DNA of 64,000 bases from contig NMRB01000394.1 of NCBI GenBank assembly GCA_002633025.1, positions 94,884-158,883 of the forward strand, written 5' to 3'. The notes below the pieces were generated by a model. The model made no database searches. It was not told where the DNA came from and saw only the letters and a list, made by a program, of their open reading frames with translations. This document shows, one piece after another, positions 26,901 through 35,808 of the stretch. Position numbers and translations under genes: made by a program. How positions within the stretch are numbered: the first letter of the stretch is position 1; each line of letters opens with the position of its first letter. This DNA comes from Notospermus geniculatus (Eukaryota; Nemertea; Pilidiophora; Heteronemertea; Lineidae).

Positions 26901-28800
26901 TACTATATTTCTGCATCAGGAATTCCAATTGATAATTTAATTAAGTATGCAATGATGCTGCAGTTACATATGTTATCCACCTAGGCCTACCGGTACTTCT
27001 CATCCAGACAGTTCAACATACCATGAACATAGGCTACTGGTTTCCATCATCGTTTCTGACAGATGTTGCAGTGTATTCAGCGCAAAAATGCAGCATTGCC
27101 TTTTTAATTTGAAGCTTCTTTCAATTCTCACCCAACTATCTTGTGGAAACCAAGTTTTAAGACCACAGACAACGAACAGTCAACTAACTAGTTAATTTTT
27201 ATGCAGCTTCTTGGAGGTCCCGATGGATGACAGATCAGATAGATCAGAATATTCCACCCCATCAACACTTGCAGAAATCAATACAACCTGTCGTCTGGCT
27301 GAGTTACACAATGAATGTTGTCATGGTTATTATTGGGTTGTTGGCAAACTTCCAGTGTTCATAATCATGGTATTACATTTATTTTGACACTGTTACAACA
27401 GCAGGCCTCTTACACAAAATGTGGAGGCTCTTCGCCCTTAGGCCTACATGTTATATCGCATTTTTTGGAAAATGAAAGTGAGACAGAGACAGACAAATTA
27501 ATTATTGATGGAATGATAGGCCTAGATTAGATCATGGTAGGCCTAATATGGTTGGTTATGGCTGGGTGCCGGTGGGGTGTGGTCATGGTCGAGGTGGTAG
27601 TGTTATGGGGATGCCGGTTTTCACCCCGCTAGCCCTAGGCCTAACTGCTGAAGATGTGAAGTGAAATGTTGATGGACGCTGTCGTCGTCGTCGATGAGCG
27701 AAGTAAAATGAGGCGGCCTCGGCAAAGAAAATCAATAGGGTCTAGCTAGGCCTAGGCCCTACTACTCTTCATTCCAGTTCCGATTGGCGCGAGGTTTTTG
27801 AACGATAGCTCCGCAACGCCTCGGCCGATTTTGACGAATTATACGTCAATCGACTTGTCTTTCTTTGCGGTATCTTATAATCCAAGTTTCATCGCGATAT
27901 TCCCACTATTTCTCGATATTTTGACCCCTGTACATTTGCACGCGAGGTTGTGTACAAAGTGTAGTTCCACGATTTGGCCGCTACGAGCGCTGTGTTTTGC
28001 GTGGTCGCGTCNNNNNNNNNNNNNNNNNNNNNNNNNNNNNNNNNNNNNNNNNNNNNNNNNNNNNNNNNNNNNNNNNNNNNNNNNNNNNNNNNNNNNNNNN
28101 NNNNNNNNNNNNNNNNNCTGAGAGGCTTCTCTCCCCCGAACAAATAGTCCGATCTGACGTTCCTCGTGTGGCGCTGGCGATGACGTCATTTCAATGGAGG
28201 CAGCCGATCGGCGAAAATGACATTTTGGTCAATTTCAACGACTTAACTGCAATAAAGTCCGATGAAACTTGGATTATAAGATACCGCCAAGAAAGACAAG
28301 TCGACTGACGTATGTTTCATCAAAATCGGCCGAGGCGTTGCGGAGCTATCGTTGATAAACCTCGCGCCAATCGGAACTGGAATGAAGAAGAGTAGCAGGC
28401 CTAAACATGCTAAAAGCTAAACAATAAAACATGCTAATAGGCCTAAATAGGCCTAATTATGGGATGATCACCACCACTGATCACCACCATGATCATGATT
28501 GACCACCACCATAATTCAGTTGTTCTGCTTGTAATGCATCCCCCCGCCGCCGTGTGGATCTTTCTGCATGCATCATGTGCATTTGTAGGCCTACACAGTA
28601 GGCCTACACGTCACGTTATGAAGCATGTCACATTGACAGGAAAATAACAACCAATCAGGAGCGCGCCAAAATATGCGTGCGTTCTTCATTCACAGAAAAA
28701 TGCGTGTCCGCCATTTTCACTCACCAACAGAATAAATGCTTTCAACCTTTATCTTTATCTTTATTTCGTCTGTCAGATCAATCTCGGTATCCGAAGGCAT
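2955..28800 (-). CDS. NFAT5: NFAT5/TonEBP-like Rel-homology transcription factor, 11 coding exons
   Basis: Predicted osmotic-stress and immune transcription factor acting in the nucleus. Coding exons (minus): 28725-28800, 26724-26852, 25438-26080, 25078-25276, 24586-24776, 21027-21199, 19195-19391, 17183-17306, 7942-8097, 5062-5214, 2955-4375. Every junction is GT-AG and in phase; the total is 3462 nt, 1153 residues. Residues about 312-470 are the Rel-homology DNA-binding domain, with [14 protein letters not shown] near 325, [27 protein letters not shown] and [10 protein letters not shown]. Residues about 480-577 are the IPT/TIG dimerisation domain, with [18 protein letters not shown] and ending FTYTP. 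These match NFAT5 better than calcineurin-dependent NFATs. A sumoylation-type IKRE lies near 602. The last exon (residues 681-1153) is Gln/Ser/Thr-rich with about 11 QFLQ-type motifs, like the NFAT5 activation domain. The protein is shorter than the roughly 1500-residue vertebrate form. Family assignment is very secure; an extra exon in the 9-kb intron 8098-17182 cannot be excluded. Confidence 0.93.
4592..4938. mobile_element. Long hairpin element in the last NFAT5 intron
   Basis: Nearly perfect inverted repeat centred near 4774: the core 4688-4860 has arms of about 85 nt, and weaker pairing continues out to 4592/4938. The core segment TTTCGCAAATTTTCGACCCC is shared with the hairpin at 53919-54112. 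The intron (4376-5061) transcript would carry this as a long RNA duplex. Confidence 0.8.
6181..6288. repeat. Palindromic element
   Basis: Arms of about 40 nt, including GGACACGCTGGCGAA and its complement TTCGCCAGCGTGTTC, with a 26-nt centre. MITE-like, in the NFAT5 intron 5215-7941. Confidence 0.7.
6779..6899. repeat. Inverted-repeat element
   Basis: GGGAGGTTGAGATTAGCGAC at the left is answered by GTCGCTGATCTCAACCACCC at the right. About 120 bp, no coding content. Confidence 0.65.
7399..7657. mobile_element. MITE, family with ATAGACAAATCCC ends (copy 1)
   Basis: Starts ATAGACAAATCCCA and ends GGGATTTGTCTAT, followed by TA-type flank. Internal arms contain GCACTTCCGCC and GGCGGAAGTGC. Two further copies lie at about 8733-8988 and 38455-38723. 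It lies in the NFAT5 intron 5215-7941, about 280 bp downstream of the exon at 7942-8097. Confidence 0.75.
8733..8988. mobile_element. MITE, ATAGACAAATCCC family (divergent copy 2)
   Basis: Shares CAGATCTGCGCACTTC and the GATTTCGGCGGAAGTGCG arm with the copies at 7399 and 38455. Its ends have decayed (ATAGATGATTCTC and GAGAATTGTCTAAT). Confidence 0.65.
11719..11880. repeat. Short interspersed repeat ending in GGATCCACCCCTG (copy 1)
   Basis: About 160 bp, closely similar to 38056-38220: shared GGGGGC.CACGCCC, AAATTCTGGAAT.TGGAG and TTCAAT.TTTAGTAGCACAGGG. Related ends (GGCGGATCCAGGATTTGG) occur at 48689-48720 and about 43498. Confidence 0.7.
12865..13014. repeat. Foldback repeat with AGGGCTCGA ends
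   Basis: AGGGCTCGATTTAAAATTTTG at the left pairs with AAAATTCGAGCCCT at the right. The interior has a GGGCACC.....GGTGCCC style symmetry around GGCCATGGCC. hAT-like ends are possible, but no clear target duplication was found. Confidence 0.55.
17480..18268. mobile_element. TTAA-flanked foldback element in an NFAT5 intron
   Basis: TTAAGGTCGATCTATACCCA at the left and ATAGATCGACCTTAA at the right. About 790 bp, with a second inner inverted pair (GTCGGTATAACCG at about 17762 and GGCTGTTATACCGAC at about 17890). No transposase is recognisable. Confidence 0.7.
18836..19060 (+). mobile_element. tRNA-derived SINE
   Basis: An A-box-like TGGTGTAGTGATTCGG near 18850 and a perfect B box GGTTCGAATCC at 18895-18905 form an RNA polymerase III internal promoter. 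The tRNA-like head is followed by an unrelated body (GAGACTTTGGGCAAG...). The 3' limit is uncertain. It sits within the NFAT5 intron 17307-19194, just before the exon at 19195. Confidence 0.75.
19866..20096. mobile_element. Foldback element with AATAGAGCTTGTGCA ends
   Basis: AATAGAGCTTGTGCA at the left is answered by TGCACAAGCTCTAT at the right. Inside, GATGTCA/TGACATC and TGACCG/CGGTCA also pair. Its interior vocabulary (GTCAAAATG, GATGTCA) recalls the element at 2666-2883. Confidence 0.65.
20191..20727. mobile_element. Foldback element with CCGCAATGGCCC ends
   Basis: Outer arms CCGCAATGGCCC and GGGCCATTGCGG. Inner arms ATCTTTAGTTTAGCATCAG (20263-20281) and CTGATGCTAAACTAAAGAT (20622-20640). 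The centre is dominated by A and T homopolymers. About 540 bp. Confidence 0.7.
22206..22314. mobile_element. hAT-like MITE with 8-bp target duplication
   Basis: Inverted ends CCTCCCACAGCAGGG and CCCTGCTGTGGGAGG. AAAGACCT is present on both sides (22198-22205, 22315-22322) and once in the empty site of the duplicate segment (23405-23412). Other copies of the family lie near 32,690 (itself interrupted) and 36168-36252. Confidence 0.85.
23080..23300. repeat. Cluster of CGACCGTCG-type palindromes with about 41-bp periodicity
   Basis: Between 23080 and 23300 there are six short palindromic words (ACGACCGGTCGT, CCCGACCGTCGGG, ACGACGGTCGT and GACCGTCGGGT variants). The last two units repeat TTTTCCTCACTGCGTACACG about 41 bp apart. 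A short TTAGGG-like run precedes at 22975-22991. No coding resemblance. Confidence 0.6.
24780..25077 (-). other. NFAT5 intron inside the Rel domain with a repeat fragment
   Basis: 24953-25035 resembles 54945-55020 (ACTATCATTTTGTGTGT.GTTTTTTGTGCTCTA), a flank shared with the hairpin family at 53919-54112. Nothing else is recognised. Confidence 0.5.
27755..28405. mobile_element. Large foldback element in NFAT5 intron 1, with unsequenced centre
   Basis: The arms 27755-27895 and 28255-28405 are inverted copies (TTCCGATTGGCGCGAGGTTT at the left; AAACCTCGCGCCAATCGGAA at the right), about 140 bp each with few mismatches. The centre is the N gap. About 650 bp total. No transposase seen. Confidence 0.8.
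28012..28117. other. Assembly gap (106 N)
   Basis: A run of N between the arms of the foldback element; probably an assembly failure caused by the inverted repeat. True length unknown. Confidence 0.95.
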
Positions 28801-29345
28801 AGTACCACCTACTGATCTGAAAAATCACACGTTGAATAGAAGATATGCAGTCATTTCCTTGATAAATAACGAAGACTGACGAGCGGGTTGACTCTGCGGC
28901 AGACTAAATGAAAATAAATAAATTATGCTAATGAAGGCACGGCTCGTTATCGGAGTAGTTGATTGGTCGAAGGAATGAGGGCAAGTGCGCGACCAATGAC
29001 AACGCCTTTACGATGATGTCATTGAGTCTCGGAATTCCCAGCTCGTCGCGAGGGTCGTGTCCAACGTCGTTTTATCTTCATTTCCATCGTTATTCATCAC
29101 GATCAAGCTATTTATTCGGCAGAAACCTGATTAACAAAGAATACTGTTCAACTACAACACTCATCAATTTAGTTTTATGCGGCAGTAACTTGACAAACGA
29201 ATAAAAAGAATTGCGCTACCGGAGTGCCATGTCCCCTCTCGGCAAAATGTGGAACTAAACACTGTAAACAAACCCACGTGTCACTCCAGCTGGAGTTGTG
29301 GAATTTGATCTTTTGAACCTCAGTCCACCCACATAGCAGAGAATT
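28801..29345. promoter_or_regulatory. Shared divergent promoter region between NFAT5-like and NUDT7-like genes
   Basis: The two start codons point away from each other across 545 bp. The interval holds a CCAAT box in each orientation (ATTGG at 28962-28966, CCAAT at 28993-28997) about 30 bp apart, a CACGTG E-box at 29275-29280, and several CpGs. I see no TATA box placed convincingly. Transcription starts are not visible from sequence, so the promoter role is inferred from geometry. Confidence 0.5.
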
Positions 29346-30098
29346 ATGGCTTATTCGGTGTCTTCTATACGGGAGAGGATTCTGCCACTTCAAGAAGAAT
29401 CGGAGCGCTTTCATAAGAAGCTGGAGTTGATAAAGACAGTCCTGCCACAAATGCCTGGACATCGAAAGGGCAAAATACACGCCGCTGTCCTGATTCTGCT
29501 GGTTTTTCGGGAGGATGACATTTATGTCTTGCTGACCAAAAGATCTCAGAATGTCGGTCTTCACAAAGGAGAGACTTGCCTTCCTGGTGGTTTCATGGAA
29601 GACACTGATCATACTGTTGTCGATGCTGCTCTTCGGGAAGCTCAAGAAGAGATAGGGCTTCACCCAAATAATGTGACCGTTGTTGGTGAAATGTTGCCCA
29701 TCATCAACATGGCTCATTATTTTCTTGTTACCCCTGTAGTGGCTGTTCTTACGGGCGAAGATTTCGAACCAACTCCTAATCCTGATGAGGTGGAGGATAT
29801 CTTCTACCTTCCGCTGTCTCGTTTCTTACGAAAAGACGGATATGTACTCTGGATGTATAAAAATAAGGACACTGGCTATAAATTTCACATTCACATTTTT
29901 TCCGATGAGGTTAATGAGAAGTATTTCGTAACCTGGGGCATGACCGCTCGTCTTCTCATCAAGACTGCTGTTGCCATCTATCAGAAGGAAACAGAATATA
30001 GATTTCAGATGAAGGAAAAACTTAAACCCAGTGACCCCCAGAAATGGGATAAATATTACATCAGACAAGTCTTAAAATGGGTCTCCCCAAAACTGTGA
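29346..30098 (+). CDS. NUDT7: Nudix hydrolase, NUDT7-type peroxisomal coenzyme A diphosphatase
   Basis: Predicted to split CoA and acyl-CoA into 3',5'-ADP and (acyl-)phosphopantetheine. It is an uninterrupted 250-residue protein, close to mammalian NUDT7 (about 236). The ATG at 29346 has A at -3 and G at +4. Residues 62-82 match the CoA-specific UPF0035 motif (LLTKRS...GETCLPGG). The Nudix box follows, with the catalytic helix REAQEEIGL at 97-105. As in other CoA diphosphatases, aspartates replace the usual glutamate upstream of the helix. The C-terminus is PKL, a variant of the peroxisomal PTS1 signal SKL. Vertebrate NUDT7 has introns and this copy has none, so an intron-poor ancestor or an old retrocopy are both possible; no coding damage is seen. 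NUDT8 is the main alternative family name. Confidence 0.88.
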   Translation: MAYSVSSIRERILPLQEESERFHKKLELIKTVLPQMPGHRKGKIHAAVLILLVFREDDIYVLLTKRSQNVGLHKGETCLPGGFMEDTDHTVVDAALREAQEEIGLHPNNVTVVGEMLPIINMAHYFLVTPVVAVLTGEDFEPTPNPDEVEDIFYLPLSRFLRKDGYVLWMYKNKDTGYKFHIHIFSDEVNEKYFVTWGMTARLLIKTAVAIYQKETEYRFQMKEKLKPSDPQKWDKYYIRQVLKWVSPKL

Positions 30099-30170
30099 GG
30101 ACCTGCCACCAGTTTGTCTGTGATCAGATTAACCATAGTCATAACAAAATTGCTCATGAATCATACCTCC

Positions 30171-30194
30171 GATGATGATGATGATGATGATGAT
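30171..30194 (+). repeat. (GAT)n microsatellite
   Basis: Eight-unit GAT run; the duplicate at 34280-34307 is about one unit longer. Confidence 0.9.
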
Positions 30195-31053
30195 ACATAT
30201 TGTGCCCTCAGTGTGGTGTTTGGACACTGTTGGAGTCTAGGCAGGAAATATATACACTGGCTGACAGAAATATTAGGACACTTTCAAAATGCTAAGTCAT
30301 TTACCAATAGCTTTAGCCTTTGAATTTGTTGAGAGGTTTGAATGGCACCCATCATAATTATCTTTGTTATTCATAGTCAGCAACCCCTTGTCAATAACCT
30401 TTGACATAGACAATCTCATGGGGTTATATAACCCACTTGCCGAAGTAAAAATATTCTCAACAACGAGAAATACGTATGTTCATCTACATGTATCTATGGG
30501 TGACAATAAACGACATTTATATGACGGTGCAGATCCAACTCGGCTATCACATATCCGATCCTTTGAAAGACTAGTACCGGTACATGATATGATCATGAAA
30601 AAGTTTTAACCATACAGACAATTTCTTAAAAATTCCAAATTTATTAACTAGGAAGATGACAAGTGTCATTTTGAAACATTCAGCATAATGAACAACATAC
30701 ATAAAGAAGTAATATTTACATACCGGGTAAATATACAGAATGAATTTTAAAGGGCCTCTGGAGGCAGCTTTTTAGTGCATATTGATATGATTAGTAACAC
30801 AGAATTGGTGGCATGAAGATCCAACTTGGGCATCAATTTTGAGGTAAAATTTCATCACAGTGTCAACATTTGATCCACAATTCATGAAATTATGGTTATT
30901 AGTGCCAGCTGTTGTATGGTGGCAGTACTGTTAGTAGCCCAATAGCACGCTACCTCTAGGGTCCCTTTAAATAAGTGTGACAGAGGCTATTGAGACAGAG
31001 CAAGCACAATCATCAGTTTGTATGATGTCTTCCTTGGACCGTGATAGAAAGCA

Positions 31054-31441
31054 TTAAAGGGAGACATGCGAAAAATATTGCCCGGCGGGCACAAGTTGTC
31101 TGAGTTGTAGCGCCGTCTGTTAATACATGGTGACACTACACTATATCACAGGCGCCTGATAGAGCTACATGTATCAGTGAGTTTCGAACACTTTTCTAAC
31201 CAACGTATCTAAAAAACACAACACGTATCTAAAAACACACCACGAGCTCATAGATTTGTGAGCTTGGGGTGTATTAAATTTTTACAAAGTAGTGTTTTTT
31301 TGTTAGATACGTGTTCTAAGCTCACTAATAGCTCTACAGGGGCCTGTGATATAGCGTAGTGTCACCGTGTATTAACAGACGGCGCTACAACTCAGACAAC
31401 TTGTGCCCGCCGGGCAATATTTTTCGCATGTCTCCCTTTAA
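31054..31441. mobile_element. TTAA foldback element, AGGGAGACATGCG family (copy 1)
   Basis: Begins TTAA-AGGGAGACATGCGAAA and ends TTTCGCATGTCTCCCT-TTAA; the arms extend well over 100 bp. The duplicate segment has a clean empty site with a single TTAA at 35515-35518, proving TTAA target duplication. This is the signature of piggyBac-type integration. No coding capacity. Confidence 0.9.
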
Positions 31442-31977
31442 CACATGTTGAAATAACTGCGTCTCATCTTAAATGTCCACTAACATATTAAACCGCATTG
31501 AAACCTGTCACAAGTTGTGCATCAAATCATTTAACATGTATCCACATCCGAAGAAACTCGAGCCATGTAGGTTCCCTACAGCTCCCTACAATGACAAGTG
31601 TTCTGTCAATCTGAACATTTTTCTAGTATCACTTCATAAATCATTGAGGACGAAACTAAAGTCTGTTTCATATGTACAGAGTTTTCTGACTGATAAACTG
31701 CCGTTGATGTGGAATCTTTACATGGGAATCAGTTCCGTAATGCAGCCAATCTGAAAGAATGAGCAAAACATGTAATGTGTTATATTCAAATCCACTGGAT
31801 CTTGGAAGAAGGGGGGTCTCCTCAATTAACAAAGTTGTGACCTTTCACCTCGAGATGATGATGGATTTATTCTATCTTTTTCAGCTACAAAATCTGCCCT
31901 CGTGGCTTATCAGAAATGGCTGCCGCGCTGTTCTCCCTACATGTAAATACTTTCTGGTTCCAGCCCTGTCATTATCT

Positions 31978-32571
31978 TAATGAAATGGTCCATGGACCAT
32001 GTGCTCACCGGTTTGAACATAATAGTGTAATGACAGAGAGAGGTGCATGTCAGTTATGAGCAATCTGGGTCAAGTCATTCCCAAGTTGCAGGACTTCAAC
32101 AATGATTTTGGGGTTATGCCACCTGGCGGCCATATTGGATGTCCAATCGGGCCAAAACTTCACATGCACATAAAGGTCATCTAGAGGGAGCCACATAGCA
32201 CATTTGAGCGCTCTGGGTCAAGTCGTTCCTGAGTTATAGCACATTTGATGATTTCCGGGTTACGCCACCTGGCGGCCATATTGCAAGTTTAATCAGGCCG
32301 AAATTTTACGTNGATAAAAATTTGGAGATGATCGAGTCATTAGTTAAGGAGTTATTGCACTTTTTGTGTTTTTGGTTTTGGCCACCTGGAGGCCAAGCCA
32401 AGAATCGAATCGGACTGAAACTTGGTGTCATAGGTCATCTGACCTAGGGGTATACCGGTATATGTACCAAGTTTCAGATCAATAGCTCCAGCGGTTACGA
32501 AACGTGCCCTGCTAACGGACGACGACGACGACGGAGGCTGACTGACGACTAAAAAGCTCACGGGTGAGCTA
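31978..32571. mobile_element. Palindrome/inverted-repeat element, family A (copy 1)
   Basis: Left end holds the palindrome GGTCCATGGACC followed by GCTCACC; right end is GGTGAGCTAA. The empty site is preserved at about 36057-36062. Inside are repeated modules with GCCACCTGGCGGCC at 32118 and 32263, and GCCACCTGGAGGCC at 32381. One N at 32312. The end structure resembles Helentron-type non-autonomous elements read in the other orientation; no Rep/helicase is present. Confidence 0.75.
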
Positions 32572-32741
32572 AAAATGCAGAATTTTCAAATTGAGCTATA
32601 GGGTATATAACAAATGATTCAATGCTGGGAAATCACTTATGAGGAAGTTTGCCCACTGTGGCTCCTTATCTACATGTACATCCTCCTATAGCAGGGCTTT
32701 GTCTCACACAAAGTGTGAGTGGATGAAGAGGAGCAAGGTAA

Positions 32742-33722
32742 CAAGTCGCCCATGGGCGATACGCTCAGCTGACAATATCGATTTTTAGGTGTACCGGTAA
32801 TTCAGTTAAATTGTAGGCACATGCTCTAGCCTGAAAACTGTCCCCGAACTAATTTCATGACTTTAAGGCACATAAGTAAAATAGCAGTGTTTCCAATGAT
32901 ACTGCAAGCCCTACATGCAGTAGAAGATGATGATATGAATATCAACATAGCTCCAGGTAACAGGGTAAAGCTACTGGGTTGCCTGCATGCCCCCACTGGT
33001 TTGTGAGACCACAACACAAATTCATGGTGCCAAGGTTTATCATTATCAATCAATGCATGCTCACAGAGGCTGTCCAAATATAACTATTTGAATGACCTAA
33101 ATTACCGGTACCAATTAGGCATTGAGACTGCTGCCACACATAAAAGAATGAGTTGAAGTATGTTACCTTACCTGATGAAATATTAGTCAGGCTATAACAG
33201 CATGTTGAACTTCTCAAGTGATGAAAAGCTAAGCATGGTGGCCATTTTTATCAGCTAAGGTTCAACATTGTATCAGTGTTACCACTGGCTATGTGGGACA
33301 GGACACCAGTTACTGAGTTGCTCAGAATGCATAATTTGGAACTTCAAAGTGCGGGAAATTCAAATACCCCTGTTTTTTTATTTCATTGAATACCGGTCCC
33401 TGGTGAACAGATCTGACATTAATTTCCGTTTGAACTGATGTAGAAAATATAAACCTATCTGTCCTATCACTTTAGTATACAAATATATCATAGGGCCTGA
33501 GATATCGCCATATTTCGTTTTATGGGAAACGCCCCCTGGAGAATTTACTATGTGTCACATCGCGCTAATTTTTTGTTTCTGAGGAGAGTTCACCCAGGGC
33601 TACCTTCAGATGAAATTTGAAGTCTCTAGCTATTACAGTTTGACGGACGGGGTGACGGACTGACACGTGACGCCACTGAATACTTATTCTACTAGCTCTG
33701 CTGACCTTTGGTCAGCTGAGCT
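32742..33722. mobile_element. Palindrome/inverted-repeat element, family B
   Basis: Left end has the palindrome CGCCCATGGGCG, then GCTCAGCTGAC; right end has GTCAGCTGAGCTAA. The duplicate segment keeps the empty site at 36228-36231. It interrupts a copy of the CCTCCCA hAT-like MITE. The last part contains an AACGCCCCCTGGAG word like the other families. No protein recognised. Confidence 0.7.
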
Positions 33723-34363
33723 AAAAACCCCTGCTGTGGGAGGATGCTTATCTATGATGATATGAAATGCTGTAGTGAAGACACAGGAGACAACACTTTT
33801 AGAGAAATATTTTTCAATGGCCAGCATTATTCGATATTGACCCTGAAATTAATACCTGGTACAGGCACTTTTGTCTCAAAAAGCTAGCACAAGCCAGTAG
33901 GAACCTACTGCCTTCAGCAACAAGCTCACCTTCTCGATAACTGATCTTCTTGTTTATCGGATACTGAAGCAGCAGTCTCTGATGATCGTATTGAAGTGCC
34001 AGGATTCAAGTCTTTCAATTGGTCCATAACCTCCAGACCATTTTCTTCTGCTACTTGCTGGATCAGTGCCTCCACCTGGTCCTGAGGGGTTGACAAAGTT
34101 GTGGCACTACTGAGGGTGTCATCCATAGTCTGAAATTGATGTTGATAATAAAATAATGAATAATGAATAATGAAAAAAAGCCTCATCACTTTTCATTTTT
34201 GCCCGGACGCAAAACAGGAACTTTCATTCTCGTGGCCTTAACCATAGTCATAACAAAATTGCTCATGAATCATACCTCCGATGATGATGATGATGATGAT
34301 GATGATACATATTGTGCCCTCAGTGTGGTGTTTGGACACTGTTGGAGTCTAGGCAGGAAATAT

Positions 34364-34782
34364 ATACACTGGCTGACAGAAATATTAGGACACTTTCAAA
34401 ATGCTCAATTCATTTACCAATTGCTTTAGCCTTTGAATTTGTTGAGAGGTTTGAATGGCACCCGTCATAATTATCTTTGTTATTCATATGTCAGCAACCC
34501 CTTGTCAATAACCTTTGGCATAGACAATCTCATGGGATTATATAACCCACTTACCAAGGTAAAATGTTCTCATCAATAAGAAAAATAGTGGTTAGAGACA
34601 AAACATCTTGCCACGACAAGGGTTCCTATCACTCCTACTCTCGCTCAATCCACGTAGTTCGACGGGCGGAATGACCGTAGGCCTTGATATGTCAAGATGA
34701 GACAAAAGGAGGGGAAAAGAGGAAAATGACTTATAATTTTGAAAGTGTCCTAATATTTCTGTCACTGAGCCAGTATACAGAG
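34364..34782. mobile_element. Tc1/mariner-like foldback element
   Basis: TGACAGAAATATTAGGACAC at the left, GTGTCCTAATATTTCTGTCA at the right, with CTGGCT/AGCCAG outside and TATAC at the extreme ends. In copy A of the duplication only the left end (30250-30292) remains. Confidence 0.75.
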
Positions 34783-35808
34783 GACGGACATTTTCCTCAT
34801 AATTTATCCAGCTACCTTGTGGCGTGAAAGGTGCCTTGTCAGTGATTATGATGGGATAGTCGATGGAGATATCTACAGTGTATTGTCTGTTTAAAATTAT
34901 TTAAAACTACAAATATACGTATGTTCATGTACATGTACATGTATGGGTGACAATAAACGACATTTATATGAAGGTGCACATCCAACTCGTGACTCCCACC
35001 AGCTATCACATATCCGACCCTTTGAAGGACTACCGGTACATGATATGATCATGAAAAAGTTTTAACCATACAGACAATTTCTTAAAAATTCCGAATTTAT
35101 TAACTAGGAAGATGACAGTGTCATTTTGAAACATTCAGCATAATGAACAACAACATATACATGTATAAAGAAGTATTATTTACATAAATATACCGGTACA
35201 GAATGAATTTTAAAGGGCCTCTGGAGGCAGCTTTTAGTGCATATTGATATGATTACTAACACAGAATTGGTGGCATGAAGAACCAACTTGGGCATCAATT
35301 TTGAGGTAAAATTTCATCAGTGTCAAAATTTAATCCACAATTCATGAAATTATGGTTATTAGTGCCAGCTGTTGTATGGTGGCAGTACTGTTAGTAGCCC
35401 AATAATAAGCTACCTCTAGGGTCCCTTTAAATAAGTGTGACAGAGGCCATTGAGACAGAGCAAGCACAATCATCAGTTTGTATGATGTCTTCCTTGGACC
35501 GTGACAGAAAGCATTTAACACATGTTGAAATAACTGCTTCTTATCTTAAATGTCCACTATTATATTAAACCGCATTAAAACCTGTCACAAGTTGTGCATC
35601 AAATCATTTAGCATGTATCCACATCCGAAGAAACTCAAGCCATGTAGGTTCCCTACAGCTCTCTACAATGACAAGTGTTCTGTCAATCTGAACATTTTTC
35701 TAGTATCACTTCATAAATCATTGAGGACGAAACTAAAGTCTGTTTCCTATGTACATGTACAGAGGTTTCTGACTGATAAACTGCCGTTGATGTATCTTTA
35801 CATGGGAA

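Larger units (their letters stand above)
31729..34129 (-). pseudogene. Duplicated 3' end of CHMP1 (last two coding exons, no 5' part)
   Basis: Exon 33930-34129 is identical to the CHMP1 exon 36429-36628 except for one synonymous base (CAA versus CAG, Gln). Exon 31729-31750 repeats the terminal exon encoding LAALRN and the stop. Splice sites are intact, but no upstream CHMP1 exons precede it: the duplication breakpoint lies about 18 nt upstream of the exon acceptor. It could only be used as an alternative 3' end spliced from the main gene. The 200-nt exon is not a multiple of three, so including both copies would shift the frame. The copy is split by three later repeat insertions. Confidence 0.85.

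Noticed and set aside
30114-34429. Frames with poly-aspartate runs
   Set aside because: They are translations of the GAT microsatellite in the duplicated segment.
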